The notes beneath the pieces are model-generated. The model was given only the letters and a program-made list of their open reading frames with translations. It was not told where the DNA came from and did not search any database. Below, piece by piece: positions 33,270 through 41,215 of a stretch of DNA of 64,000 nucleotides (the first letter of the stretch is position 1; each line of letters starts with the position of its first letter). The stretch is from contig CAYHVK010000001.1 in NCBI GenBank assembly GCA_964360255.1, positions 62,001 to 126,000 of the forward strand. Direction: 5' to 3'. Both the position numbers and the translations under genes were made by a program. This stretch comes from CAYHVK01 sp964360255. Its GTDB lineage: Bacteria; Bdellovibrionota; Bdellovibrionia; Bdellovibrionales; UBA1609.

Positions 33270-33881
33270 TTAAAAAATAATTGAAATTGAAGTGTCTAGT
33301 AATAAATCATTTTTAATCTCGTTGCGTGTGCCGCCCAGGTTGTTTGAGAATGAACCACCATTACCATAACCTAAACCAATTTTAGCCGCGATCGCACCCG
33401 TTCTGATGTTGTAGCCAGCAAAGCCTTGGCCACCGAGCTTATCAGCTTCTAGAGTTCTTTTGTCGTCAGAGAAAATCGGATCTACTTTCGTTTTGAGATT
33501 GATCTGCGTAAGACCAGCTCCCACATAGAAACCGCTTTGATAAACAGTACTGAAGTAATAATCAAAGCGCACACCGGACTCTTCTACTCGGTGTTCAGCT
33601 GAATAACCACTGAGTGAGCTGTCGCTATCTTCATCAGAATCTAGAGTCTGTTTTGAGTAGTGAACAAGGCCCGCCACATTCTCACTAAGATGGCGCATAA
33701 AACCAATACCGAAACCTTTATTGAGAATTGCACCTACGTTTAAAATGATCGCTGTATTGCTTGATGTGTTCGCTGTCGTGCTTAAATAGCCACCATTAGC
33801 AGAGATAGAACCTTCATTTTGCGCCCATGCAGAAACCGAAAAAGTGACGAAAAACAGTAGACTAGCTGCAAATTTTATCAT
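33270..33881 (-). CDS. Probable outer-membrane beta-barrel protein
   Basis: 203 residues with signal peptide MIKFAASLLFFVTFSVSAWA. It looks like an eight-strand barrel: alternating segments such as SGVRFDYYFSTVYQSGFYVG and AGLTQINLKTKV, and a terminal phenylalanine (SISIIF), the usual insertion signal. An acidic loop (DSDEDSDSS, about 80-90) would face outside. Likely co-transcribed with the downstream secreted protein. Confidence 0.68.
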   Translation of the reverse strand: MIKFAASLLFFVTFSVSAWAQNEGSISANGGYLSTTANTSSNTAIILNVGAILNKGFGIGFMRHLSENVAGLVHYSKQTLDSDEDSDSSLSGYSAEHRVEESGVRFDYYFSTVYQSGFYVGAGLTQINLKTKVDPIFSDDKRTLEADKLGGQGFAGYNIRTGAIAAKIGLGYGNGGSFSNNLGGTRNEIKNDLLLDTSISIIF

Positions 33882-34002
33882 GAGGGACTCCTGAACTCAG
33901 TTCTATTAGATGTGAGAATCATCCCGGATATATTGCAATAGAGCCGCCAGAAACAAAGCCTACTCTACAGTCTGAATGAGCGAGGCCGCAGTCTCACCAC
34001 AT

Positions 34003-34033
34003 AAAAAACCCACATCCGGTAAAAGATGTGGGT
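34003..34033 (-). terminator. Intrinsic terminator of the 34085-34543 gene
   Basis: Nine-base perfect stem ACCCACATC (34008-34016) with GATGTGGGT (34025-34033), followed on the minus strand by TTTTT (34007-34003). The same stem sequence is used by the recA terminator at 35101-35126. Confidence 0.85.
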
Positions 34034-34053
34034 AATAGCTTATCTAATCAGCT

Positions 34054-34085
34054 GTCCGGAAATCCCGAACGGGAACCAGGTACCC
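34054..34085 (-). repeat. 3'-UTR palindrome cluster after the 152-residue gene
   Basis: Contains GTCCGGAAAT, then TCCCGAACGGGA (34062-34073), then a GGTACC palindrome ending near the stop codon. The order, stop codon, GGTACC-type palindrome with a CCCG core, TTTCCGGAC, intrinsic terminator, is the same as at 46425-46502. It appears to be a looser member of that repeat family. Confidence 0.45.
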
Positions 34086-34543
34086 TATTTCTTAGGGCAA
34101 ACGCCTTGGCCGACTTGCTCAGGGCCGCCATTTTCAGAGTACTTCACGTTAAGTGAAAGGCCGCCAGTTGCAGCGTCACGGCCAACAACTTGAACCATAT
34201 TGAATGAAGCCACTGCTTTACCAGCTCCATCAACTTCTTTGTAGTTAGCTACAGAAGTCAGTGTCGCAGAACCGTTGCAAGTGTTTGTTGCATCGATAGT
34301 GGCGAAGTTTCCAGTTTCAGTTTGACCTTGTTGAGTGCGTGTCGCACCGTCAGCGATTAGGTCATAAGAACCTTCAACGTCAGTGACTGTGTAGATAGTT
34401 ACGCCGTTAGACACAACTTGAGCTACAGCTGTTTCAACATCGCCGCTCTCGCCTGGACAAACATAAGTGCCAGCAAGGTCAGGGCATGCAAATGCAGTTG
34501 TTGAAGACAACGCTACGATAGCTGCCAATACTTTAAGTTTCAT
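34085..34543 (-). CDS. Small secreted protein of unknown function
   Basis: 152 residues with signal peptide MKLKVLAAIVALSSTTAFA, then CPDLAGTYVCPGESGDV. Four cysteines (two early, one mid, one at VCPKK) suggest two disulfides. The body is Thr/Ala/Val/Gly-rich and probably all beta. A strong ribosome binding site (AAGGGGGAA), a good promoter candidate and a dedicated terminator suggest high expression as a monocistronic unit. No family recognised. Confidence 0.68.
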   Translation of the reverse strand: MKLKVLAAIVALSSTTAFACPDLAGTYVCPGESGDVETAVAQVVSNGVTIYTVTDVEGSYDLIADGATRTQQGQTETGNFATIDATNTCNGSATLTSVANYKEVDGAGKAVASFNMVQVVGRDAATGGLSLNVKYSENGGPEQVGQGVCPKK

Positions 34544-34581
34544 GAAGATTCCCCCTTAGGAATTGTTTAAAAAGTAAAGGG

Positions 34582-34610
34582 AGCCTAAGGCCGCTCAGTT
34601 GCTAGGTCAA
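34582..34610 (-). promoter_or_regulatory. Sigma-70-type promoter for the 34085-34543 gene
   Basis: On the minus strand TTGACC (34610-34605), 17-base spacer, TAGGCT (34587-34582). The leader would be about 32 bases. The -35 matches at 5 of 6 positions, the -10 is modest. Confidence 0.4.
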
Positions 34611-34780
34611 AATAAATAATCATATGTAAATATTTTATGACGTTTCAGAGGCAATGATCTAAACGCTGTCACTAAATAAGCGCCCTCGCGAAGGGCCGAC
34701 AAACTCCTGGTTGTTAAAACGATAGGACCGAATCGTCCACTTGTCTCACATTGATTCGGTTGAACACGCTGGAGCCTCAT

Positions 34781-34918
34781 TTATCCTATTAGCTTCAGTT
34801 TAATGGCGATCGAGAGAAGCAGCAAAATAATCACCAGAAACTCTTTAGCAATCTTCAAAACTTTCCGAACAAAGACATAAGTAACTTTTCGCGCACGAAT
34901 ACAGTTATATGTTTTCAT
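34781..34918 (-). CDS. 45-residue hydrophobic peptide behind a folded leader
   Basis: From ATG 34918, with AAAGGAG 6 bases upstream, 45 residues: a basic N-terminus (MKTYNCIRARK, then FVRKVLKIAK) and one membrane helix (FLVIILLLLSIAIKLKLIG). The frame extends to 34990 but that start has no ribosome binding site. The size, basic-plus-helix layout and structured leader are like small membrane peptides, including type I toxins. No homologue is recognised, so this is an analogy only. Downstream ACCGAATC (34727-34734) pairs with GATTCGGT (34753-34760), followed by a short T-run. Confidence 0.5.
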   Translation of the reverse strand: MKTYNCIRARKVTYVFVRKVLKIAKEFLVIILLLLSIAIKLKLIG

Positions 34919-34921
34919 TGG

Positions 34922-35000
34922 TGGCTCCTTTCTGTCAAAAAGGAGTTCCCGGCAAAGGGATCTTCGCGAGAGCGTAGATCCCTTTTGCATTTCTGGAGCC
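34922..35000 (-). promoter_or_regulatory. Leader with two alternative elements masking the ribosome binding site
   Basis: On the minus strand the order is: GGCTCC (35000-34995), an 11-base stem GATC-centred hairpin (34988-34952, capped by CGC-GAGA-GCG on the plus strand), CTCCTTT (34945-34939), then AAAGGAG (34931-34925) running into GGAGCC (34928-34923) before the ATG. Both GGCTCC and CTCCTTT can pair with the ribosome binding site, and the two pairings exclude each other. This resembles translational attenuation or a switch. Confidence 0.5.
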
Positions 35001-35090
35001 GCGTTTAACTGCTATTAAAACTGTAGGAGAGCCGTCGCGCCGGACAAAAATCCGAAACGCTGTCTTCGGACGGACCAAGATGAACGTGAC

Positions 35091-35126
35091 TTAAAAACAA
35101 AAACCCACATCCGAAGATGTGGGTTT
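35091..35126 (-). terminator. recA terminator (bidirectional form)
   Basis: Eleven-base perfect stem AAACCCACATC (35101-35111), loop CGAA, GATGTGGGTTT (35116-35126). On the minus strand TTTTTGTTTTTAA follows; on the plus strand TTTTA follows. A second small hairpin, TCCGAA with TTCGGA (35051-35070), lies beyond it. Confidence 0.9.
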
Positions 35127-35169
35127 TATCTGGCATTTGCCTTTTTTGAATTTACGCTCAGAAAAAAGT

Positions 35170-36309
35170 TTAGTGCTTTTCTTTCTTCGCAGAAGCCTTA
35201 GTAGCTAATGCTTCTTTAGCTGGCGCTTCTTTTGATTCCTTTTTATCAGAATTCTTGTCATTTACGGCAGCTGCGGCAATCGCGGCATCTTCTGCAATAC
35301 GACCTTTATTCACAGTCAAATCAAGGACTTGTTGACGAAGCTCAGCTGTCAATTCTGGGTGCGCCTTTAAGTATGTAATACTCTGTTCGCGACCCTGACC
35401 GATACGCTCCTCTTTATGAGAGTACCATGAGCCCGATTTTTGAATCAGTTCATGCTTAGTCGCTAGATCTAAAATATCGCCCTCATACGAAATACCTTCG
35501 CCGAACATCAAATCAAATTCGATTTTCGCAAATGGTGGCGCCATTTTGTTTTTCACAACTTTAACTGAAGTGCGTGAACCCACGACTTCTTCACCGTTTT
35601 TGATCGCGCCTAAACGACGAACATCTAAACGAACAGAAGCGTAGAACTTAAGAGCGTTACCACCCGTAGTTGTTTCTGGGTTACCAAACATCACACCAAT
35701 TTTCATACGAATTTGGTTGATGAAAATCACAGTTGTGTTTGAGCGAGAGATAATCGCAGTTAATTTACGAAGAGCTTGTGACATCAAACGAGCTTGTAAG
35801 CCCATGTGTGAATCGCCCATTTCGCCTTCGATCTCAGCCCGTGGAGTTAATGCCGCCACTGAATCCACAACTAGAATGTCGACTGCACCTGAACGTACAA
35901 GTGTTTCAACGATTTCTAGAGCTTGCTCACCAGTATCTGGTTGTGAAATTAACATATCTTTAGTGCTCACACCTAAACGACGAGCGTAAGAAACATCGAG
36001 AGCATGTTCCGCATCGATGAAGGCTGCGATTCCGCCAGCTTTTTGTGCCTGCGCAATAGTTGTTAAAGCGAGAGTTGTTTTACCAGAAGATTCTGGGCCA
36101 AAAATTTCAATAACACGGCCTTTTGGTAATCCACCGATTCCCAAACCGATATCAAGTGAAAGCGCGCCAGTTGAAATAACCGGAACGTTTTGGTGAATGG
36201 ACTGGTTCGTTCCGAGCTTCATGATTGAGCCCTTGCCGAACTGCTTTTCGATGGTTGCTAATGCAAGCTCGAGCGCACGCGATTTTTCTGTATCTACTGT
36301 AGTTGCCAT
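35170..36309 (-). CDS. recA: Recombinase RecA
   Basis: ATP-dependent strand exchange in homologous recombination. The 379 residues include the Walker A GPESSGKTT (about 70-78), Walker B ILVVDSVAALTPRAEIEG and the L2 loop MKIGVMFGNPETTTGGNALK. The C-terminal tail (about 345-379) is unusually rich in Lys, Ala and Glu. ATG overlaps the pncC stop by one base (TAATG), so translation is coupled. I saw no TTAC-N3-GTAA LexA box upstream, in keeping with published work that recA is outside LexA control in Bdellovibrio. Confidence 0.97.
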   Translation of the reverse strand: MATTVDTEKSRALELALATIEKQFGKGSIMKLGTNQSIHQNVPVISTGALSLDIGLGIGGLPKGRVIEIFGPESSGKTTLALTTIAQAQKAGGIAAFIDAEHALDVSYARRLGVSTKDMLISQPDTGEQALEIVETLVRSGAVDILVVDSVAALTPRAEIEGEMGDSHMGLQARLMSQALRKLTAIISRSNTTVIFINQIRMKIGVMFGNPETTTGGNALKFYASVRLDVRRLGAIKNGEEVVGSRTSVKVVKNKMAPPFAKIEFDLMFGEGISYEGDILDLATKHELIQKSGSWYSHKEERIGQGREQSITYLKAHPELTAELRQQVLDLTVNKGRIAEDAAIAAAAVNDKNSDKKESKEAPAKEALATKASAKKEKH

Positions 36310-36821
36310 TAAATGGTCTCCTTATAATGTGTGCTGTCCCATAAAAAACTTAGCGCAAAATCCACTGAATTGCCCTGAATTTCTTGACGGTCTGATGCAG
36401 CAAATTGAATGAGCTTGGACTCTTCAAAACCTGGACCAACCACCGCAAAACATACAGTGCCAACTGGCTTGTCGGGAGTGCCTCCACCCGGACCGGCAAT
36501 TCCGGTCACGGCCACGGCCCATGTACTCTTAGTCAGAGCTCTAACTCCCCGCGCCATACTCACAGCCACCTGTAAGCTGACTTCTCCAACATTTAAGATC
36601 GTTGAGTCGGGAACCTTCAATACATTTATTTTGAGGCTTTTATGATAGCTGATAACCGAGCCAAGAAAGTACTTTGAACTTCCGGCTTGGCTCGTGATAG
36701 CCGAAGAGATTTGCCCCCCGGTACAGCTTTCAGCAATAGAAAGTGTGTAGTCTTGGTTTATAAACCAATTCTGCAACTGAATTGCTTTTTCATTAGAAGA
36801 TAGTTTTTGAAATGTCCCCAC
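36309..36821 (-). CDS. pncC: Nicotinamide-nucleotide amidase (CinA C-terminal domain, PncC type)
   Basis: Hydrolyses NMN to nicotinate mononucleotide for NAD recycling. The 170 residues match the stand-alone CinA C-terminal domain: LSIAESCTGGQISSAITSQA, GSSKYFLGSVISYHKSLK, VAVTGIAGPGGGTPDKPVG, TVCFAVVGP. The N-terminal competence/molybdopterin-like domain of full CinA is absent. The cinA-recA adjacency is widespread and here the genes overlap by one base. Confidence 0.9.
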   Translation of the reverse strand: MGTFQKLSSNEKAIQLQNWFINQDYTLSIAESCTGGQISSAITSQAGSSKYFLGSVISYHKSLKINVLKVPDSTILNVGEVSLQVAVSMARGVRALTKSTWAVAVTGIAGPGGGTPDKPVGTVCFAVVGPGFEESKLIQFAASDRQEIQGNSVDFALSFLWDSTHYKETI

Positions 36822-36952
36822 GCTGGGTGCAGTTTTAGTGGGTTCGGATGAGGGTGTATATTAAAAGTTCGCGCTAATGCGTGGCGCCGCTATGAATGCT
36901 CCCACATCCGGGCCGCGTGAAAAATAAAAAAACAGGACCTTTATATTCACCC

Positions 36953-37687
36953 TTAAGGATTACGCGGTATAAATTGGGTCCAGAGCGTTTCAAGCTGTCT
37001 CGCCCACACAGAAAGTGAAGCTCCACGCTGAAGCGTCATCTCTTTCAAAACCGCACATCGCGGTGTTACTGAAAGCTGACTCAGTTCTGTTAAAGTCTTT
37101 TTAAGATATGACTTATATGTAGTGCGAACTCGCGGTGGCATTTTACCCATGACAAGATTGGCGTAAAAGAGACCCGTCAAACGAACTCTCTTCTCTAATT
37201 GCAAAACACGCCTGTCATCACATGTATTCGCTGGCACCTCACACTTAAAGTATTCGACGTTATTATAGTTTCCGGCACGACGAATTCTATACGGCTCTTT
37301 AGCTCTCTTATCTTTTTTTTCGAATACTGAGTTTGTAGTTAAATGAAAATAGGAATGATTATTATAAACATTGTTTCTATCAATAACCGCAACCGCACCT
37401 GCTGCTGCAGCTGGAATCTTTTTGCAGAAATTATCGATTGCGTAATTGAGTTCTTCTAAATCCACATACGTCGGATAATTGATAAATCCGGCTTTATTGA
37501 GAGAGGTAGAATGGCAATTCACTCCTTCTAGGACAAAACTTTGACCTGCATTAAACGTGAATGTCTTTTGCATATCGCGTAGAGACTCAGCCAGTGCCGG
37601 ATCAGCTGCGAAAGTGCTGATACCAATGAGGCCAAAACCGACAATAATAATAACCATGAAAAAAAAGCGAATAGCTTGTGAAATCAT
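36953..37687 (-). CDS. Secreted protein of unknown function
   Basis: 244 residues, N-terminal hydrophobic signal (FFFMVIIIVGFGLIGISTFA). The mature part has about five cysteines (VNCHSTSL, NFCKKIPA, FKCEVPANTCDDR, PRCAVLK), suggesting disulfides and an extracytoplasmic location, and a basic helical C-terminal third. It is divergent from the lipoprotein gene at 37880. No family recognised. Confidence 0.6.
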   Translation of the reverse strand: MISQAIRFFFMVIIIVGFGLIGISTFAADPALAESLRDMQKTFTFNAGQSFVLEGVNCHSTSLNKAGFINYPTYVDLEELNYAIDNFCKKIPAAAAGAVAVIDRNNVYNNHSYFHLTTNSVFEKKDKRAKEPYRIRRAGNYNNVEYFKCEVPANTCDDRRVLQLEKRVRLTGLFYANLVMGKMPPRVRTTYKSYLKKTLTELSQLSVTPRCAVLKEMTLQRGASLSVWARQLETLWTQFIPRNP

Positions 37688-37879
37688 AGACTTATACTGA
37701 GCAAAGGAAATGCCAGAAAAACAACTCCTAAACCTTATATATTCGATTTGAGAAATTATATTACATCTAGGGGTAATACCATTTCACTCAGCAAGATTTG
37801 TCACCCCAACGTCTAAATTCAAATCACTTGCTCGATTCCCTAGTTGAGGTAAAAACGCTCCATAAACAGGAGTCCTACA

Positions 37880-38953
37880 ATGCTTAAAAAATTCTTCGTT
37901 CTCATTGTGATCGCTCAACTCGCTTTCTTAACTCAGGCATGCGCCAGCTTCAATCGCGCGCCGGCTCGCGCTCTTGATGTTTATGACTGCGCCGCTGGTT
38001 TTAAAGACGATAAATTTGTTATGGAAGAATTCGAAAAGTGCATTGCTGCTGACGGCGTTCGCCTTGAAGTTCACGGCATTGTACCTGAACAGAGAATTGC
38101 TGTTGTGACTTTTCGTAATACTAACAACTTTTTCTCATTCATAAATCTTTCTTTCTTAGCAACAACTCCTGAACTTCGCGCGGAGATTTTCAAACTCAAC
38201 CGCCACGATGTGATTATTGCTAAGGGCACCCTCATCGAGAAGCAATTGCCACAAAAACACTTTCGCTCTTCAAGCTTTACTATTGAGAAGAAATCAACAT
38301 CGAGCGAAGAGCTGAATGATTACCCTTATCAAGCGAAACTTCCCGACGATTTATTAAAAGGAGATCAATTCACTGGCCTTGTTCACGCCATTTACGGAGA
38401 AGGCAGTGTTCTTGTTGTTGAGTACAAAGATGCAGTTGTCCCCGTTTTTGTTGAATCAAAATTTACGGCTTACACCAAAGATTTATACCGCAGCGATATG
38501 GTCGAAATGTTTTACGAAATTCAAGAGAGCCCGGGTCGCCCAGTGCATTTAAATTTAAAACAACCAGCGGCGCCGCAAGTTCCGCTGCGTATTACGGAGT
38601 CGATGATAGCTCAGCATGGCCAAAAGGTAAAACTCACCGGAACTCTTGCGATGTTTCCGAAAAGTCCGATGGTGATGTTCAATGTCTTTGCTATGCGCCG
38701 AGATATTGGTCACGGTCTTCACCGCTACTACACACTTGTAAATTTCGATGATGCAAAAGTCTTCGCCGCCATTCGCGCCAAGCTCCAAACTATTTGGGAT
38801 GCTCAAGCGACGACAAAAGTAAAAGATCGCAACAAATGGCAGAATCCAGAAATCGAAATCGTGGCCGAGGGTACGCTCAACGTTCAAGATCCGAATCAAG
38901 CGAACCCGCAGATTTTGCTCGAGTCTATCGACAGCGTAAATTTAGTTAATTAA
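37880..38953 (+). CDS. Lipoprotein of unknown function
   Basis: 357 residues with a lipoprotein signal, lipobox LTQAC (Cys21), so anchored in a membrane after Lgt and Lsp processing. The rest is mixed alpha/beta without recognised motifs. It seems to contain two related halves (VRLEVHGIVPEQRIAVVTFR near 55 and KVKLTGTLAMFPKSPMVMFN near 245), possibly a duplicated OB-like domain; this is by eye only. AGGAG precedes the ATG. Its last 4 bases overlap the converging pgpA. Confidence 0.65.
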   Translation: MLKKFFVLIVIAQLAFLTQACASFNRAPARALDVYDCAAGFKDDKFVMEEFEKCIAADGVRLEVHGIVPEQRIAVVTFRNTNNFFSFINLSFLATTPELRAEIFKLNRHDVIIAKGTLIEKQLPQKHFRSSSFTIEKKSTSSEELNDYPYQAKLPDDLLKGDQFTGLVHAIYGEGSVLVVEYKDAVVPVFVESKFTAYTKDLYRSDMVEMFYEIQESPGRPVHLNLKQPAAPQVPLRITESMIAQHGQKVKLTGTLAMFPKSPMVMFNVFAMRRDIGHGLHRYYTLVNFDDAKVFAAIRAKLQTIWDAQATTKVKDRNKWQNPEIEIVAEGTLNVQDPNQANPQILLESIDSVNLVN

Positions 38954-39435
38954 GGCATCCACTGAACGCCGAGCCAGTCGGTTTTCAAATATACAAATTG
39001 CATGATCAAGTTCACAATCACACCGGCGGCGATATCATCGATAAGAACACCGAAGCCGCCCTTTAGCCTTTGGTCGAGGACGCCAATGGGCCATGGTTTA
39101 AAAATATCTAAAACTCTGAAAACTAAAAACGTGTAAAGAAAAGCCTGCCAAGTGTAAGGCATCCACACCATACAAACGAGAAAACCGGCCACTTCATCAA
39201 TGACCACCTCTGGACTATCATGACTTTGGGCTTGAAGTTCATAAGCATCACAAACTAACAAAGCGAAAATACAGAAAAGAAAAGTCAGAGCTATGTAGCC
39301 GTAAAGTCCGAATAAGTTAAAAACAAAAATTAACGGAATCGCACCAAGGGTACCAAACGTACCCTTCATGTAAGGAGCTCGACCTAGACGAAAGAAGGTC
39401 GCTAAAGTTTCAACGGTGCGAGGGTTATTAAACAT
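38950..39435 (-). CDS. pgpA: Phosphatidylglycerophosphatase A
   Basis: Removes the phosphate from phosphatidylglycerol phosphate in the inner membrane. The 161 residues contain YMKGTFGTLGAIP (about 22-34), the catalytic VVIDEVAGFLVCM (about 77-89) and FRVLDIFKPWPIGVLDQRLK, then GGFGVLIDDIAAGV, with several membrane helices. Motifs and length are those of PgpA. It converges with the lipoprotein gene. Confidence 0.93.
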   Translation of the reverse strand: MFNNPRTVETLATFFRLGRAPYMKGTFGTLGAIPLIFVFNLFGLYGYIALTFLFCIFALLVCDAYELQAQSHDSPEVVIDEVAGFLVCMVWMPYTWQAFLYTFLVFRVLDIFKPWPIGVLDQRLKGGFGVLIDDIAAGVIVNLIMQFVYLKTDWLGVQWMP

Positions 39436-39498
39436 TTGATTCTCCTACAGAAAGCCTCGCTCAAAACCGATAAAAAGTGAAGCGAAAGGTTCAAAGCT

Positions 39499-40797
39499 TT
39501 GAGAGAACAACTTGATGAAATTCTTAGATTAGCCACACAAAAAGGCGCAAGTGATATTCACTTGAAGGCTGGGATCATTCCGGTCATTCGTAAGCATGGC
39601 GTTTTGCGCCCTCTTTCATCGTCGCTTCAAGCACTAACCGGACAAGACATTGAAGACATGGCCTTCAGCATAATGGACGAAGACCAAAAAGCTCACTTCA
39701 AAAAAGTAAAAGATATCGACATGTCTTACGGACTTTCTGGTTTTGGTCGCTTTCGTATGAATGTGCTCAAACAACGAGGCACCGTACGTATGGTGATTCG
39801 TTATATCCCCGATCGCATTCAAACCATTCAAGAACTCAGTTTGCCAGATAGCTTAGCAAAAATTGCTAGCGAAGAGCGCGGCCTCGTTTTAGTTACGGGC
39901 GCTACAGGTTCGGGTAAAACTTCGACTCTTGCCGCTATGATCGACTCGATCAATCGCACGCAAAGTAAGCACATTCTTATGATCGAAGATCCAACAGAGT
40001 TCTTAGTTAAAGATCGTAAGAGCATTATCACTCAGCGCGAACTCGGAACAGATACCAATAGCTTCTCACAATCTTTAAGAGCGGCTCTTCGCCAAGATCC
40101 AGATGTGATTCTTGTTGGTGAGATGCGCGACCGCGAAACCATCGAAGTGGCTTTATTAGCTGCGGAGACGGGCCATTTAGTTTTGTCTACGCTCCACACA
40201 TTAGATGCACACGAGACGATCAACCGTATTTTATCGGGCTTTGATAGCAATCAGCAGATGCAGATTCGCTTACAGCTCGCTTCGGTTTTAAAAGCTGTTA
40301 TCAGTCAGCGTCTCTGCGTAAAGAAAGAAGGCGATGGTTTTATACCGGCGCTTGAAATCTTGGTGAATAACCCACGTGTGGCTGAATGTATTATTGATCC
40401 GCAGCGCACCGCCGAGCTTAAGCTTGTTATGGAGCAGAGTAAGGATGCATGGGGCATGCTCACTTTCGATCAGCATTTGATGGAATTGGTGAATGGCGGC
40501 AAAATTACTTATGAAGAGGCCCTCAAAACCTCCACTTCTCCGGAAAACTTTGCTATTCGTTACAGTGGCGTGTCTCATATGGATGGCCAGAAATGGTCAG
40601 CCGAATCGACGCAGTATAAAGAGCGTATCCAAGAGAACTGGAAGAAGCTCGAAACCGTCGACATGGAAACTCAGCTGCACGATATTGGTAAGAATCTAGC
40701 GAAGGATAAGGATGACAAGTCGCCGCCTGCCCTCAAAAAGAAAGCCTCGGGCGACATCCTGGGGAACATCTTCGGAGCTAAAAAGCCCAAAAAGTGA
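39499..40797 (+). CDS. pilT: Type IV pilus retraction ATPase PilT
   Basis: Hexameric ATPase that depolymerises type IV pili, needed for twitching and, in Bdellovibrio, implicated in prey entry. The 432 residues show KGASDIHLKAG (about 15), RFRMNVLKQRG, Walker A GATGSGKTST (about 133-142), the Asp box EDPTEF, Walker B DVILVGEMRDRETIEVAL and the HTLDAHETINRI His box. The C-terminal 60-70 residues are charged and lysine-rich, an extension beyond typical PilT (about 345) that also occurs in PilU-like paralogues. TTG 39499 is the start, with AAAGG 9 bases upstream. Confidence 0.92.
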   Translation: MREQLDEILRLATQKGASDIHLKAGIIPVIRKHGVLRPLSSSLQALTGQDIEDMAFSIMDEDQKAHFKKVKDIDMSYGLSGFGRFRMNVLKQRGTVRMVIRYIPDRIQTIQELSLPDSLAKIASEERGLVLVTGATGSGKTSTLAAMIDSINRTQSKHILMIEDPTEFLVKDRKSIITQRELGTDTNSFSQSLRAALRQDPDVILVGEMRDRETIEVALLAAETGHLVLSTLHTLDAHETINRILSGFDSNQQMQIRLQLASVLKAVISQRLCVKKEGDGFIPALEILVNNPRVAECIIDPQRTAELKLVMEQSKDAWGMLTFDQHLMELVNGGKITYEEALKTSTSPENFAIRYSGVSHMDGQKWSAESTQYKERIQENWKKLETVDMETQLHDIGKNLAKDKDDKSPPALKKKASGDILGNIFGAKKPKK

Positions 40798-41215
40798 TTT
40801 GGCTTATAACGCCATCATTCGTTATGTCTCTCGTCGCGATCACTCAGAAAAAGAAATCCGCACTAAGTTAGGCCGTTGGTACACTCCAGAAGCTGTTCAA
40901 GCGGCTGTTGATAAGGCCTACGAATACAAATGGATTAAAGACGCTTCTGAGCTGACCGAAATCTTTAGCCGCAGCCTGCATCGTCAGGGCAAGGGCCTCA
41001 GAGCCGTTAACCTGAAGCTTAAAACCAAAGGTCTTCCTGAAGTGAAGAAGGATTCTGAGCTAGAAATTGAAAAAGCTCAGGCCGCCCTAGCCCGAAAGTA
41101 TAAGACGCAAGACCCCGCCATCAAACTCGATCGCCCGCAGAAGCAAAAAGCCTATCGTTTTTTGGCAAATCGGGGTTTTGATCACGATACAATTATGATA
41201 GTTTTGAAAATATGA
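40712..41215 (+). CDS. recX: Regulatory protein RecX
   Basis: Modulates RecA filaments. From DLAYNAIIRYVSRRDHSEKE through IRTKLGRWY, and KAYRFLANRGFDHDTIMIVL at the end, the three-helix RecX repeats are clear. The start is uncertain: ATG 40712, with AAGGA 5 bases upstream, lies 86 bases inside pilT and adds a basic 29-residue arm; TTG 40799, one base after the pilT stop region, gives about 139 residues. RecX is separated from recA here and overlaps alaS by 4 bases. Confidence 0.82.
   Translation: MTSRRLPSKRKPRATSWGTSSELKSPKSDLAYNAIIRYVSRRDHSEKEIRTKLGRWYTPEAVQAAVDKAYEYKWIKDASELTEIFSRSLHRQGKGLRAVNLKLKTKGLPEVKKDSELEIEKAQAALARKYKTQDPAIKLDRPQKQKAYRFLANRGFDHDTIMIVLKI

Noticed and set aside
35100..37900. 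LexA box near recA
   Set aside because: I looked for TTAC-N3-GTAA and found none; TTAC-N8-GTAA near 37763 has the wrong spacing.
39348..39380. Inverted repeat AAGGGTAC...GTACCCTT resembling the 3'-UTR palindromes
   Set aside because: It lies inside pgpA and encodes the conserved KGTFGTLG motif, so the symmetry follows from coding.
39466..39473. ACCGATAA upstream of pilT as a sigma-28 -10 element
   Set aside because: The nearest AAAG is about 3 bases too close for the N11 spacing seen at both flagellins.
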